From the NCBI GenBank assembly GCA_018873245.2, contig JAEMBT020000001.1:14796220-14860219 (forward strand): a stretch of 64,000 nucleotides of DNA, given 5' to 3'. The DNA comes from Archegozetes longisetosus. Lineage: Eukaryota > Arthropoda > Arachnida > Sarcoptiformes > Trhypochthoniidae. The notes below the pieces were generated by a model. That model was given only the letters and a program-made list of their open reading frames with translations, had not been told where the DNA came from and made no database searches. The position numbers and the translations under genes are program-made. This document shows, piece after piece, positions 24,248 through 36,810 of this stretch. The first letter of the stretch is position 1; every line of letters begins with the position of its first letter.

Positions 24248-24630
24248 ATATTGAAAGCTTAGTCGTTTGATAAACATTGTATTCAAGTGTTTAATTATAA
24301 ACTCTTATTGCAATCGATGTGTTATGAAAGCAATTTTGGGAATTATATTTTAATAGAGATTTTATTATGATTTATGTTTTAATAATATTAATAAACATTT
24401 GCTTCTGTAGATATACTTAAGATTGGTATATAAATACCTAACCCAGTGATAAGCTAATCCTAAAACATTGCTATATGAACTTTGTTAGGATAACTTTTTG
24501 GATTAATGCGTTTATATATTCTGATAATTAATATGAAAATCTGATGAAATATCAGAAAATTACTGAAACCGAGTGAGAATTGAGTGAGAATTGCTCAAAC
24601 ATTGGTTAAATAATTTCGTGTTAATGTCTG
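24248..24630. other. AT-rich spacer
   Basis: No gene or clear repeat was seen. Confidence 0.5.
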
Positions 24631-24639
24631 ACTACTAAA

Positions 24640-25110
24640 ATGTCTCATAACTACCAACTCTTGTCGCCTATGAATTCTAGTTCAAGATGATTGTCTTCTC
24701 AGTCTCAACCGAACCCTTGCGTTGTTCTCAACGTTGACTTTGACTCTGCAAAGGGACATATTTTTAGTCAACAACTAATGCATTCTCTGTGAAAATAGTG
24801 CCCATATTTCAGTCTTCGACTCTTATTAATATCTATATTAATGTCCAAGCTTATTGAGCATTTGATCAAACTTTGATCTCTTTTTTAGTTAATCTTTCAT
24901 TTGAGGTCTAGCTGTCAATCAGTCAATAGTTTCAATTATTGACTATTTCTTCAATAAAATCCGATTTATATTTAGAGCACTTTGAGTTCGATCAGAGAGA
25001 TTTTTGTTTGCATCCATAGCGATGATATCTTTATTACGCTTTTGTCTAATGACATGATTAGAAAATTATCAATTCAAAATAGATAATGGATGGGTATGAC
25101 TTCAAATTAT
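24640..25110 (-). pseudogene. RING-H2 zinc-finger gene relic, inverted copy
   Basis: The reverse complement aligns to 26945-27560. On the minus strand, 24865 to 24735 reads KCSISLDINID, then SRRLKYGHYFHRECIS and a stop. That is the middle of a RING-H2 finger (C-x2-C ... C-x-H-x2-H-x2-C) with two Cys positions changed. It is too damaged to make an E3 ligase. Confidence 0.65.
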
Positions 25111-25225
25111 CTTATATGGACTTAAATGTTGCTTCTAATAGTCTTATTTCTTTTTTAGTTCTTAACTAATCGATGGTTAATAGAATGATATATGTATAGA
25201 AGTATAAGTTTGTAAAGTGTGATAA

Positions 25226-26318
25226 CTTGAAAGAGGTTGTCCAGACATCCATAGGTGAGTTGGCTCCAGTCAAGTTCGGACATGGTATTACTGCGGTAAC
25301 ATATAGCTAGCAATTTTTTATCGCCCTCTGGAGTCTATTTTGTTCATACTACACCTTAAACCAATTATAAGTTAACTTTAGTCTTAAAGTTTTCAAAATA
25401 CATTTGTTTCTCTAAATACTCATTTATGTTTTCCGAAATATTATTGCATTATATTAATGAAGTTTATCAACTAGATCATAATTATTTTCAATTTTGTTTT
25501 ATTGTATTTTATATTATGAATAAACTGTATTTTATTCAAAAGTTAAAGAATCGTAATGATTCTTACCACAGATGGCTCTTATTTATTGCTAGCTAAACGT
25601 TACCGCAGTAATAACTTAACCAACACATAAAGTTGGTTCAATGAAGTATATTTGCACCTAAATATCTTTTCATATCTCATGACAAAGGTCTAGAAACCTA
25701 AAATTCCTTAAAACTTTGAGAGCTTATAACTCGAAAACTATTAAACATACAATTATGAGATTTGGTATGTCGAGTCATAGCAACCAAGTGTATTCAACTA
25801 TAGAACGAAAGTCACGTTTTGTTATTGTTAAGTTTTCTAAAATTGAAAATCTTCAATCGCTAATCTCAATTCTTAACACATATGATTCAGAGTTGCCCAT
25901 TTTTGCATTTACAGAAGCACATAACCTAGCATGAAAATACAAGAAGTTCTAATCCGAAAACTTTGTGTTAAGGATCGAAAATAGCCGAAAACTTTTTACA
26001 TATGCAAGAGTAATCATTGTATTAAGTAAGTGGAAAAGCAATAGCATTTTAGCTGATAAGAACTAATGATTTCAGTTTGATAGCTTTCTAATGATATATG
26101 GCTCATAAGAGTTTACAAAGATTTAACACACTTACCCATATACGGCAATGATAACGGTTTCTTGCCTATAACTTTTAAACTTATGGACCAATTTCAACCT
26201 GACCAGCAAAACTTTTGCTCAGCTCGGCGAGAGCTTTCGATTGATATATAACATGATATATTTCACAAGGGACCAACTCCCCATAGGATCTCCGGACAAC
26301 CTCTTTGAGTTATTCTTA
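25226..26318. mobile_element. 1.1 kb TIR element hosting a nested MITE
   Basis: The ends share AAAGAGGTTGTCC plus GAGTTGG at matching spacing (25235-25265; complement 26270-26312). No transposase is present. 25716-25934 is open but matches nothing I know. The interior is interrupted by the MITE at 25284-25613. Confidence 0.65.
25284..25613. mobile_element. MITE, about 330 bp, with about 30-bp TIRs
   Basis: The ends are inverted repeats TATTACTGCGGTAAC and TAGCTAGCAAT (left and right, with a few mismatches). It is non-coding. Confidence 0.75.
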
Positions 26319-26940
26319 AAACCATAAGCAATGCCATAACTAATCCACACATCTTTAAATCATACCAATAATCGCACCGATTTAATGGTCTGACAGCTGT
26401 CTTTGAGCTGAAGTTTTCTGATTGACATTAATATATTCCTCTTTAGCAAATAATGCATAAAACCACGGATAAGTCTTATGCGAAACATAAATCATGTACA
26501 GTTCATAATCTAATAATCGTTAGTAGCGACAAAAAAAGCTGTTATATCAACCTGCCTGTGATACTTATTAATTTAATTTAAGATTTGATTACTATATTGA
26601 ATGTTCTATAAATTTCATAGTTCCTTAAAATAAGGTCTAATGAAAAGTATTCCGTGATACACATCGCCTCTGGTTGCTATCAACAATCGTTAAGCTTTTC
26701 AGTGTACAGCGTTGTTAGCAAATGATTTCATATTTCTCATTAATTTATAATTAAGTCGAAAAATTTCAAACATTTAATATAAAAGTCATTGTTTTTAAAC
26801 TTACCAAATAATAGGCACTTAATTAATAAAAGATCTATTGTTCAAAGTCTGAAGAAGTTTAGTTTTATTCATGAATAATTAGCAGAAACCTTGACTTAGA
26901 TCAAATTTGAAAAGCTTACAGATTGATAGCATCTAAAAGA
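26319..26940. other. AT-rich spacer
   Basis: Nothing was recognised between the nested element and the second RING relic. Confidence 0.5.
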
Positions 26941-26944
26941 GCGT

Positions 26945-27560
26945 TCCAATCATTAGATAAGAGTGTGATAATAGCCTCATTATTACTATAAATGCAAACA
27001 AGAAGTCTGATCAAACCCAAAGTGCCCTAAATGTAAATTTGATTTTATTCAAGTAATCAATAATCAAAATGATTGATTGAATGATAGTTAGACTTCGAAT
27101 AAAAGATTAACTGAAGGAAGAAGAGATCAAGATTTGACCAAATGCTCAATATGTTTAGATGAGATTAGTATCAATGTTAAAAATTAGAGGGGGCCCCAGG
27201 AAATTATAAAAACAACTTAATAAACAAAAATAATGGAAATTTAACGAAAATAAATTTGACACGTGAGGATGTAACTAATGCTAATTCAAGAGGAGACTTA
27301 GCACCTTAGGAGATTGTGAGTAGAAACTTGTTATCAATATTTTTGCAAGGCTATTTCTTGTGAAAGTCTTTTTGAAAGTTTATTCATTGTAAAGTGGAAT
27401 CTCGGGATCTCGGGAAATGAAACTCACCCTTCCCAGAAAGGCCCTTCTCTATTAATTAATAATAGTCGAAGACTCAAATGTGAACACTATTTCCACGAGA
27501 AGTGTATTACTACTTGATTTAAAAGGAAAAGTTGGTATCCTCTCTGTAGAATAAAATGAC
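26945..27560 (+). pseudogene. RING-H2 zinc-finger gene relic
   Basis: The reading is KCPKCKFDFIQVIN (a small zinc-ribbon-like pair of Cys pairs), stops, then DLTKCSICLDEISIN (first RING Cys pair) at 27140-27165. About 270 bp of unrelated sequence follows, then SRRLKCEHYFHEKCIT-T-stop-FKRKSWYPLCR at 27465-27550. This is the RING-H2 order of ubiquitin ligases with a short N-terminal zinc finger, as in RNF126/RNF115-like proteins. One zinc ligand Cys has become Tyr and the usual Trp a stop. The 270-bp segment is missing from the inverted copy and could be an insertion or an intron. Confidence 0.65.
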
Positions 27561-28990
27561 AGAAGACTTCAAAGTCTTGACGATCAAGAGATCGTATGCT
27601 AAGTGCTTTGTTAGGTAACAGATGTCTATGACTCAAATGACTGGAAGAGCTCGAAATATGTGAATTCTTGATAGATCTGAATTGTGAGAATCGGGTAGTT
27701 CTTCAGATGAGGATTATTAAAGTCACGAAATGAAACATTTCAAGTTTGATTTTTTGATAAAATAAATTTTAGTAATTAAGTATTTGTTGCTTTTTTCTTA
27801 TTTTGATTTATTCAATCCATTATTCAATACAATAGGCGAAAGTTTTATAACTCTTTCAACAGATTACACCATATTTGGCAAGATTTTAGTTCTTTCAGTT
27901 CATAACAAAATAAATTCGGAGTTTCATTATTTTGTTGATCTCCAAATTATTCAGATAGACACAAATGAATTAAATATTTTGCCAAATATTAAGTCAAACA
28001 TTAAACAAATTCATTAAAAAAAATTTGAATAGTTCTTAAAATATTTTTATTTGTTTAGTATTTTACGTTACTTATTAGTTTGAAACGGATTTTTGTTTCT
28101 TTAAAGTTCTGGAAAATTCAGAAAAAATATTAGCATATGCCTAAAATTTAGTTTCATGAAGGATGAAAGCGTAATATTCAATTTTAAAAAGTATACCAGA
28201 GTAAATGGACAAAAATATTGTGGACATAACTTGGTGACTGACTTTATGATAGCAATTACTGTTTAATGGTATGAGAGACAAATTTATGGGTTTCTCCTCT
28301 CCCCTACCTCGTTCTCCACTCTTCCCTCTCCCTCTCTTCAGAGTAAAAGCTCCTTAAAAACGATCAGCAAATTCGATTTTACTATAGCTAAAATAGACAT
28401 TCCTTTTATATGATATCTTTTGGGCTAAGTATGCAATATCAAATTCTGGATATGACATCAAGAATTTTGATTTGCTCTTTCAAATATCTAAAATAGTCAT
28501 CTTTTTTTACCATGATTCTATCATCTTATAGGTCTCATGGTCCGATACCTTAAAGACTAACTTTAATATGGATTAATGGTTTTACGAGCAATCATTTCAA
28601 TTATATATTGTTCATTCGTTAGGGGATTAAGAGATTAAGAGCTTTGTAATGAATGTTGTCTTTTTGGATGTCTCACATTTAAATCCTCTTTACTATTATA
28701 TATTCTACCGATTCCGTACAGATTTGTTATGTAACTAACATGAAAACTATTACCAAAACGTTTGCGTCAAGCTCTCCAAAATTGAATTTATTGCTACAAC
28801 ACCATGCACCAGTCTTTTAACATAATTTTCCAGCAAAGCAGAGACTATGGCTTCGATTGTCTCTAATAAATTTAAATTGATTTCTTGTAGAAATTTCAAT
28901 TGAATTTCGTTGAGATTTGAACTTATTTTTGGGTTTTCTTCCGTAGAACAAACTTGTAGCGAATTTTCAATTTAGCATCAGTTCAGCGCA
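27561..28990. other. Intergenic; pyrimidine-rich tract
   Basis: No supported gene. 27784-28017 is open for 77 codons on the plus strand but has no recognisable domain. About 28285-28338 is a strong CT-rich tract (CTCCTCTCCCCTACCTCG and onward). Confidence 0.5.
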
Positions 28991-29000
28991 TAATAATATA

Positions 29001-29528
29001 TAAGGATTTTCGGAAAGCTCCAGCGGGTTGTTATCAAATATTTAATTTTATTTTAAAAAGAAGTGAACAAATTTTAATCAATTATATAATTTCCGTCATT
29101 ATCGACGACATGTCCCCAACGGAACGACCAGAGCCGTCAGAACGTCGCTGTTCACAATTGAGGGTCGGCCACTGCTCGGGCGGTCATCTAGATTCTGGTC
29201 ACCGGAACGGAATCGACTGAACCATCCTTGGCAAGTTCGAGCACTAATGGCTTGGCCATAAGTGGCATTGATATTATTGGCGGCCTCTGTGGCATTTGAT
29301 CCACGATTGAATTCGTATAATATACAGTGACGTATGTGAGTCTTATCGGGAGTTCGGTCTGACATCGTTTGGACACAAATAACAAAAATATTTTGACAAA
29401 AATTTGAAGACAAATGTCTGTTCTTTCAATTGAGAAATGGAATCGATTTGTAATTAATTTTTCAACTGTTCAAATAGAACGCGCAAAATACATCTAAGAA
29501 AGCCGCTGGAACTTTCCGAAAATCCTTA
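29001..29528 (-). mobile_element. Internally deleted mariner transposon, 528 bp
   Basis: The ends are inverted repeats (AAGGATTTTCGGAAAG on both sides), and each end is flanked by the TA target dinucleotide (28999-29000, 29529-29530). The transposase N-terminus is retained, and its reading runs straight into the last codons of a mariner-type C-terminus, so the middle is deleted. Confidence 0.9.
29099..29413 (-). pseudogene. mariner transposase, N-terminal HTH joined to C-terminal end
   Basis: The likely true start is MSDRTPDKTHIRHCILYEF; an in-frame Met lies 14 codons upstream. The HTH region (NATEAANNINATYG, ARTCQGWFSRFRSGD, LDDRPSSGRP) is the mariner/SETMAR paired-like DNA-binding domain. 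The DDD catalytic core is absent. After DVLTAL the sequence jumps to what, in another frame, reads like the usual mariner end (GD..V-DNDGNYIID). It is not catalytic but could in principle still bind TIRs. Confidence 0.9.
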
Positions 29529-29882
29529 TAGCTATTAGTTATTCGCATTGATTCACAATGACTTAAGTTCAAATGTCAATTTTTTAGGTTTCTAATCATT
29601 GTTAGACACAAATGAACTTAAAAAGTTTTAGTTCTAGAGAATTTTTAGAGTTGTAAATATTTAGCATCTGACTAATGAATAAATCCAAGAAGTTAACAAG
29701 CAAACATCTTTCACTGCCACCTCAATTTTTGAATAAGAATGTTCAAAAATTGTAGTTAACCATTAAATATATGGCCTAATATATCTTTTAAGTGCTGAAC
29801 TTAGGACAAAGGTAATAAAAATGGGGGATAAACATTTAATATGCATTTCTAATTATTATTTTAAATACTATTAATATTGAAG

Positions 29883-29970
29883 CTTTCCTGTGGCGCACTG
29901 GTCAGCCGCATTGGTAAGCACATCAGGATTACTAGACCTAGGTATTAGGTTCGTATCTGCGCATTCAAAT
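29883..29970 (+). other. tRNA-like (SINE-like) segment, left arm
   Basis: TGGCGCACTGGTCAGC resembles a Pol III A box and AGGTTCGTATCTGCG a B box at roughly tRNA spacing. The same segment lies inverted at about 30780-30845. The left copy has an extra 12 to 14 bp (CGCATTGGTAAG). Acceptor-stem pairing is poor, so this is tRNA-derived at best. Confidence 0.35.
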
Positions 29971-30087
29971 CTTTTTTCAATCTAATAAATATCATTATTT
30001 TTATCTTTATTTTTAATATTTAAAACAAAATATGAAATCCTTTTAGCATTATTCGCTTATTACAGAAACGTGTAATGAAATACTAAT

Positions 30088-30143
30088 AATGATTTTTCAG
30101 TGATTTTTCAGTGATTTTTCAGTGATTTTTCAGTGATTTTTCA
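30088..30143 (+). repeat. 11-bp tandem repeat, about 5 units
   Basis: GTGATTTTTCA is repeated about five times inside the left arm of the palindromic element. Confidence 0.85.
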
Positions 30144-31045
30144 ACAAATCACTTAAATATGACTTAAATGATGATTGACCTGACTCAACTGTTTCCACCA
30201 TTTGCCGAAGATTTGATGCACTTCTTTTTGTGAATTTTTGAAAGAGAGCAAATTATCAAAATTATGACACATTTGACACGAACCTCCACCACGTCAAGGT
30301 TATTGCGCACAATTCGATGTACTCTTCCAGTTGACACTTTGACATGTTCAGCTAACTGGCTGACCAAGTTGCTTGGATCTCCCATTCAAATGACTTCGAC
30401 TGTAGGCTTGAATTTTACGGTGATCTTTTCGAATCTATCCCCGATAATCTCATCAGAAAAGACCTGATCAGCCGGGTCAAGTAGTAAGCAGGACTAGTGA
30501 ATATGTTAACGGAAGAAAGCATCAAGTTATATGCAGTGTTCTTCAAGTAACGGACGTTTGAGTTTGAAAAGTATCTGCACAAGCTATTTTCTTCTTTTAT
30601 TCGATGGAGAAGGAGGAAATTCGAAAATTTTATGGCAAGTGATATTGACTGATGGATCAGGTCAATCATCATCATTTAGTTTATATTTGAATAATTTATT
30701 GAAAAATCGCTGAAAAAATCACTATTAGTATTTCGTTACACGAACTTATCAAACATGCTGACAGATTGAAAAAAGATTTGAATGTGCAGATACGAACCTA
30801 ATACCTAGGTCTAGTAGTCCTGATGTGCTGACCAGTGCGCCACAGGGAAGTTTCAATATTAATAGTATTTAAAGTAGTAATTAGCAACGCATGTTAAATG
30901 TTTTCTCTTCCCCTATTTTTATCACCTTTGACCTAAGCTCAGTACTTAAAAGATATATTAGGTCATGTATTTAATGGTTAGCTACAATTTTTGAACATTC
31001 GTATTCAAAAGTTGAGGTGACAGTAAAAGATGTTTGCTAGTAAGC

Positions 31046-34000
31046 ACCAATAATAATTAAATAAGCATATGTAAACACGCTATCAGCATTTTAAGAAAAC
31101 TTCGATATTCCTTTAAATTAAGTATGGTTATTAAGCTTGTTTCTCATTATAGCATTACCTTTAATTAAGAATTTAATATAAAACGCAAAATAGCATTACT
31201 TTTACCTAAGAACTTAATATAAAACACAAATAGGACAGAGCAATCGTGAAAACTATTGATTTCTATTGAGGTTCCGGTAGATGTTTCGCCTAAATATTTG
31301 CATTCCGAATAAGGAATAAGACCTGAAATTCAAAGTGAATCAGCAAAAGGTTAGACAAACAGGTTTTGGTAAAGCTGGCGAAAAGTTAGAGACGAAACAT
31401 CTGATCAACTATTAAAGTGAATTGATTTTTGCTCCAGTATTAGTGCTTAGATAAAATGACGCTAGAATCTGCTACTATATCAAGGCTTAAGCTTTTTTGT
31501 TATAGGAATAAAAATGGTTTATTCGATGCTTTGGCTGGTGTTCGTGTCTGTCAACTATAGAAGTATTTGTGCTCATACTCCACACTAGTCTGACTTACAA
31601 GCCATCTGACTGATAAAGTAATGTTTGCAATTGAGAGAGTGTTCACGCATTCTGTCTAAGTACTTCTATTAAGTTCCTGCTCTTACGAACAATAAAGTTT
31701 TTCCACTTATTTTGTTATTGTAAAGTACATGTTATTTATATTTCTAATTATTTGTTTTATAACTGTAATTCTATAAGAAAACATTGTAATTAATATTGTT
31801 CTTCAAAGAATGTGAAAAATATAAGAATATGTATCATGTACAAAGTTTAATCAATTTGATTAAACATATATAGAAATAGTAGATTAATATATGAAATTTA
31901 GTGCCAAAAAGTTCAGCTTTATTAAATTATCAAGTGTGATAACAATCGGAATGACTGAATTGATTTAAAGAGATAGTTATCTGTTATTTTAATAATTGTT
32001 AATGTCTAATTGCTATTTGTCTTAAGTGAAGAGAGAACAATTCTTACAATAATAAACTATCTTATAATACTTTCATCACATTCAACAGTAGATCAAGTTT
32101 GATGACTCTGATGCAGACTTTTCTACAGGTTACGTCAATTAATAGATTCTTGCGGTAAGTTCATTTTCTAAATGCGTCTCATTTTCTAAGTGATTCTCAT
32201 TAATGAGGAAACAAAATAAGTATCTGAGAGAATCGTAACTCAATTTACACAGAAATCAAGAATTATTCTGTGGTGGTCTTATGAGTTAGAGGTAAAAGTC
32301 AAGTATTGAACAGAATATTGCAACTTCCATTAATAATAGTCACGTTTTTAAGTAAATTAATAATTGCTAAATTATTTTCTTAAGATTACTTAACATATAA
32401 TACTAGTATTTCTATGATTTATGATCCGAACTTAATAAAAGCTTTACTGAATAACTAATGGGCGAGAAACTTCTACATTTGCTTTTATTATTCTTATAAA
32501 AGGTTTAGAAAATCTCTGAGAAAATATACTTTAAGTATAACTCAAAAAAAAACCTTCAAAAATATTCTGTTGAACCCAATTTTATTTATGTTTAAAATGT
32601 TTAATATTTGTTTAGCTCAGCCCCACGTTTCCATATCATTGTTATAACTTCTCATAAAATAAGTGAATAACACTTTCGTTCGCAAGTTTTTTTGAAGTAT
32701 TGAACTTAAAGTTTAGTATATTTTCAGATTTAAACAAATATTTTATTAGATTTTTCTTTCAATCAGTGTTTACTAAGTTCTAGTTCTGGTTTATCAGAAA
32801 AATGAATCTTTCGCTCGGTATACCAATATCTGAACAATCTCTGTAAAAATAATAACTTCAAAGGGAGTTCAGACGGAGATTGAACCCCCAGACTCTTTGA
32901 AAATTAGGATAACCTACCGGATTAAAAGTCTAAAGCACCTAGCTTATTTGTTAGTGCATGTTGAGATCAGATAAAAATCATAGAACTTGTGACTTTGATA
33001 AAATTCAATCAGGTAAATATACTTTTCAGAGCAAACAGTCTAAGATGTCAGCATTTTAATACAAAATCTGAAAAAACTCGGAATTCGAAGACATTTTTTA
33101 TATTCGATAACTTTAGAATTTGGAAATAATGTACAAGTCAGAGACTGAAAATTCGAAAATAATTTTGATAGAATTTCCAAGTTCGAGAAGAATAGTCGCT
33201 TAAATCCGAAAAGCTATGAACCCTCTTAGATTTCAGGAGAAGCCAAAGCTGATTCCTCGGAAACATCGAGCCCTGGAGAAGACTGATTTGGAAATGAACG
33301 TCTTTCGAAATAATGATCAACAAGATTTCTTTCTGTGACTAGAGTAGCTATAAATTGGTTAGAAATAGAAAATTTTCTGCATGATCCAAAAGTTTGGTTT
33401 GTGGTATTTCTGAACAAAATTAAATATATACTTTGGTGTATAATACTTAAAGATAGCATTGAACGACTGTACAATCGGACAAAAAGCATACGTCAAATTG
33501 AGTTTTTTTCTACCCAACATACTTAGGGATCGCCTCAATATTTAAGTAACTAAGATTTTAAAAACTTTTACAAACTTAAGTTTAGGTTCGACTTATGGAA
33601 AAGCAAAATAAAAAGCTTTTGCATGATTTAATCGTTTTACCGATAAAATATTCATAAATTATTTGCTTTTTATTAAACTCAATTTTCTCAATTATTTATT
33701 TCATAAATTTAAGTTACTTTTGTTAAAGTTCAGTAGAAATTATACCACCTAAAGAGATATAAATATAAGTTTCGGATTTTATGACTCATTATAAGAAGTA
33801 ATACTTATTAAAATAATATCATGACATTATTTATTCAATCTTTCCCATATTCGGTTCATCTCTTATTTGTTTTTACTGTTTTTAAGCGCACATTTGACGT
33901 ATGCCTTTTTCCAGTTGCACTATCAGCAAAAAGAATAATGGTTAAATCTAACGCTAAAAATTAAGGGACCTCTCAATAGTAAGTCAAACATTTGCCCTTT

Positions 34001-34416
34001 AGTAACTGATAAATATGAATAATGTTTTGAAATTAAAACTGTTGAATCAGTTTTCACAGTATAGAAACTGAATTAGCAATCCCTTAGAAAAATGACACTT
34101 TTTTGAGCGCTTTCTTTTGTCTTCAAGCATATAAACTTTTTGCTGATAGCACTGTAGCTTTTAAAATATATGATAGTCATAATGATTAACATTTTGATCA
34201 GTAACTCAAGAATCAGTCATTACTTATCAGTTGAAATAAAAAGACAATATTTTTGTTTAAGTTCACATTAATTTGTATTTTATTAAAGCCTATCTATTGA
34301 TTCAACTCATTGGTAGTTAAGGCTTTTCAAGATTTAATCAACTTTGAATAAGTTGAACTGTAGAGATCTTACGGTACAATCGATTACCTTTTATTAACGC
34401 TTATACGTAGTATATA
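31046..34416. other. Intergenic, no gene supported
   Basis: AT-rich. A 10-bp inverted pair AGATGTTTCG/CGAAACATCT sits near 31280 and 31400. A tRNA-like segment is at 32868-32950. The open frames around 33140-33530 on both strands lack any recognisable domain. Confidence 0.5.
32868..32950 (-). other. tRNA-like remnant
   Basis: The reverse complement reads TAGACTTTTAATCCGG (an anticodon-arm-like segment with loop CTTTTAA, as in Lys-TTT), then a 19 to 20-nt variable region, then GGGGGTTCAATCTCC (B-box-like). No matching acceptor stem was found. A tRNA pseudogene or SINE head is the likely origin. Confidence 0.3.
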
Positions 34417-34790
34417 TACGTGGGGCTTCAGAAAGTAAACCATATGATGTAGAAGCGTTTCACTTGCAAATCATATTTGTGTTTATTTTTGATCAAATAC
34501 ATTAGCCCAAACATTAGAAAAAATTGATATCGCATTGCATTGTATTAGATTGAGATGACCTAGGTTGCAATAGTGTTCAGCATAGATCCAGCTCGTTTTT
34601 ATCAATTTTTCCTACAATTGAGTAAAAATGAAGAGGATTTATGAGGAAATAGCAAAAGTTTAGGGCAATAAGTTTCTAATTTTTTTTCTTAGTGTTTATG
34701 TTAACGTTTTTGATCAAAAATAAACACATAAGTAATTTGCAAGTGAAACACTTCTACATCATCTGGTTTACTTTTTGAAACCCCTACGTA
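34417..34790. mobile_element. mariner-like MITE, 374 bp, about 80-bp TIRs
   Basis: The ends read TACGTGGGGCTTCAGAAAGT and TACGTAGGGGTTTCAAAAAG in opposite orientation, followed by a shared GATGTAGAAG and TTTCACTTGCAAAT. TA flanks fit mariner-type insertion. Non-coding. Confidence 0.8.
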
Positions 34791-35227
34791 CCTATCAATT
34801 TTGTTCACACAATTGTCTCAGGCATAGTATGTATTGTTATAAAATGAAGAAAGATTTGAAGACCTGTCTTAACTGTTTCCATCTGAGATTTTGCATCAAA
34901 TTTTTAAAAATTGAATGTGTCACCATTTGAAAGATAGCAAAAATTACATCGTTCAACTCTTTAGCCATAACATAGAACTATTATGTAGCTAAATCCCCGT
35001 AGAATCTATTGTTCTCAAAGCTGTGCCATTGTTGTAGGAGATTTTTGAATTACATAGAACAAAAACCATATTAGGAGAGATCGATTTAGGGAATGATTGC
35101 ATGAATGATTCACTTCCTATATTCTTATGCATCAACTGATCCTTACTTCCAATTTTTTAAATTTTTCATCTCAAATATTATATCATTAACTCATAGCTAA
35201 CTATAGCATAGACTTATTTGCATTGCT

Positions 35228-35340
35228 TTAATTTTTCATTCATTCGTTCACTCATTTATTTATTCATTCATCCATTTGTTCATTTTTTATTCATTAATTC
35301 ATTAATTCATTCATTCATTCACTCGTTCATTCATTCGTAT
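35228..35340. repeat. (ATTC)n low-complexity tract
   Basis: A tetranucleotide-rich stretch of ATTC/TTCA units with imperfections. It creates an artefactual open frame at 35218-35448. Confidence 0.85.
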
Positions 35341-35864
35341 ATAAGTTTACAGAAAGAGAGGATCTCATTTATTATACTTATTGCTGTTATAACTTCTGTT
35401 AAAGTCGTTATTTTTTCTCTTAGCAAAAAACAGAAGTATGAAAGATAAAGTATAACAAGATTCTGTGCTTAATGTTGAATGCTTTCACAACTGACGTACC
35501 AAGCGAAAGTCAATCAATTTTTCGAATTAATTCTTTTCTTTATTTGACTTTCCAGTTCCGTAAAAGTCAACGAAAGTAAAAAGAATTAACATAGTATTGG
35601 TAAGGTCAAATCTACCAAGACTATAAGGTTACCTAATCTGAGACATTAATTCAGTGCCGAATATAGAATTACCTTAAGGAAAAATTGGTTTGAGAGCAAT
35701 AATTGATTCAATAATATATTTGTTGAGCTCATCTGAACAGGCAATTCTTCGCTTCAATAAACATGTATAAACGAGATATAAAAAATCAATACCAATATTA
35801 TGATAGAATTTAATCAATCAAACTATAATGTAAGGACATGTACATTCTGAAAATTTATAGTTGT

Positions 35865-36055
35865 TGATATCAACTAGAAGTGATATCTGGTGATGGCATG
35901 TTTTCTATCAAATTATAAGCATTGAAGATATGGAATATTCAATATGCTAATCAAATCAAATCTAAAATTGAAATTTGGCAACAAATTTAAGTATATCGTA
36001 GATTGGTTGACATAGCTACGGCCTCTTTCATGTTGCTATCGAGGATTATTAAGTT
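35865..36055. repeat. Dispersed MITE-like repeat, copy A
   Basis: It shares AGAAGTGAT, GAATATTCAATAT, TTGACATAGC, GGCCTCTT and the end GATTATTAAG with copies at 44292-44475 and 50836-51045. Confidence 0.65.
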
Positions 36056-36810
36056 TTTGTGTGTACCACAGTCCTGACTATCCAAGATTCTAGAGTCGAA
36101 TAATTGTTATATTCAATTTTTTTACGTGAACAAAAAATTTCAGAATTTAATTAAGTCAAATTTAAACTTGTGAAACGCTTGAAAACTGTCATAATCTAAT
36201 CACGACTTTGAATGACGCATATTATATGGCATTAGTCTAACATGTATTGAAATTGATTTTCAGTCTATCATGAAAAGTGAATTAATGGCAAAGGATTGAA
36301 TATATTGAGAAAGAAGCTGTAAAACTTGAATATAAGGTAAGCGAGTTGACAGATTGCTATAATAAACAAAGAGACATAAAGACAACGAAAGAAGCATAAG
36401 ATTTTAATTTGTTTATCCTATCCTTGATTTTATTTCTTCAATAGGAATATCAGGACAATCAAAATGACTCGAAGTCTACAATAGTGGATTTGATTGTGAT
36501 TACCAGAGACATCAAATAAATGACACTTAATAACTAGGAAAGTAAAGCATGAACATAATGTCGGACAACTTTACTGACGAATAGGAACGGAAAAAATACT
36601 TATTTGTTGCAAATGAATGAAAGAAAAAAGCACAATCATTAATAAAATTAGGATTGAACCGATTCGACATCAAAAGGCTATTATAGTGCTCGCACACATC
36701 TGACTATAGTAGTGAATTAAGACATGTGCGAACAGATCTGATTGTAATAGTCAATGCAGACATGTGAGTGAATAACAAATTGAAACAGTAGGAGTGAGTG
36801 ATCAATTAAA

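Larger units (their letters stand above)
29700..31045. mobile_element. 1.35 kb palindromic element with tRNA-like arms
   Basis: 29700-30170 and 30650-31045 are inverted repeats with small indels (for example CCTGTGGCGCACTGGTCAGC and CCTAGGTATTAGGTTCGTAT in both arms). The centre matches the 9371-10055 element and encodes a degenerate mariner-like HTH on the minus strand (DPSNLVSQLAEHVKVSTGRV, HRIVRNNLDVVEVRV). No complete transposase is present. Confidence 0.8.
34791..36810. other. Region upstream of the GPCR gene
   Basis: No gene. It contains a (TTCA)n-rich tract (about 35228-35340), a dispersed-repeat copy (35865-36055) and, at 36680-36775, two related approximately 40-bp blocks ending in GACATGTG. 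The GPCR promoter should lie here, but no clear TATA or initiator could be chosen. Confidence 0.5.

Noticed and set aside
33138..33526. Overlapping open frames on both strands
   Set aside because: No domain, no splice context, no GC rise. Chance is the simplest explanation.
35218..35448. 76-codon open frame
   Set aside because: It is generated by the (ATTC)n tract and has low-complexity composition.
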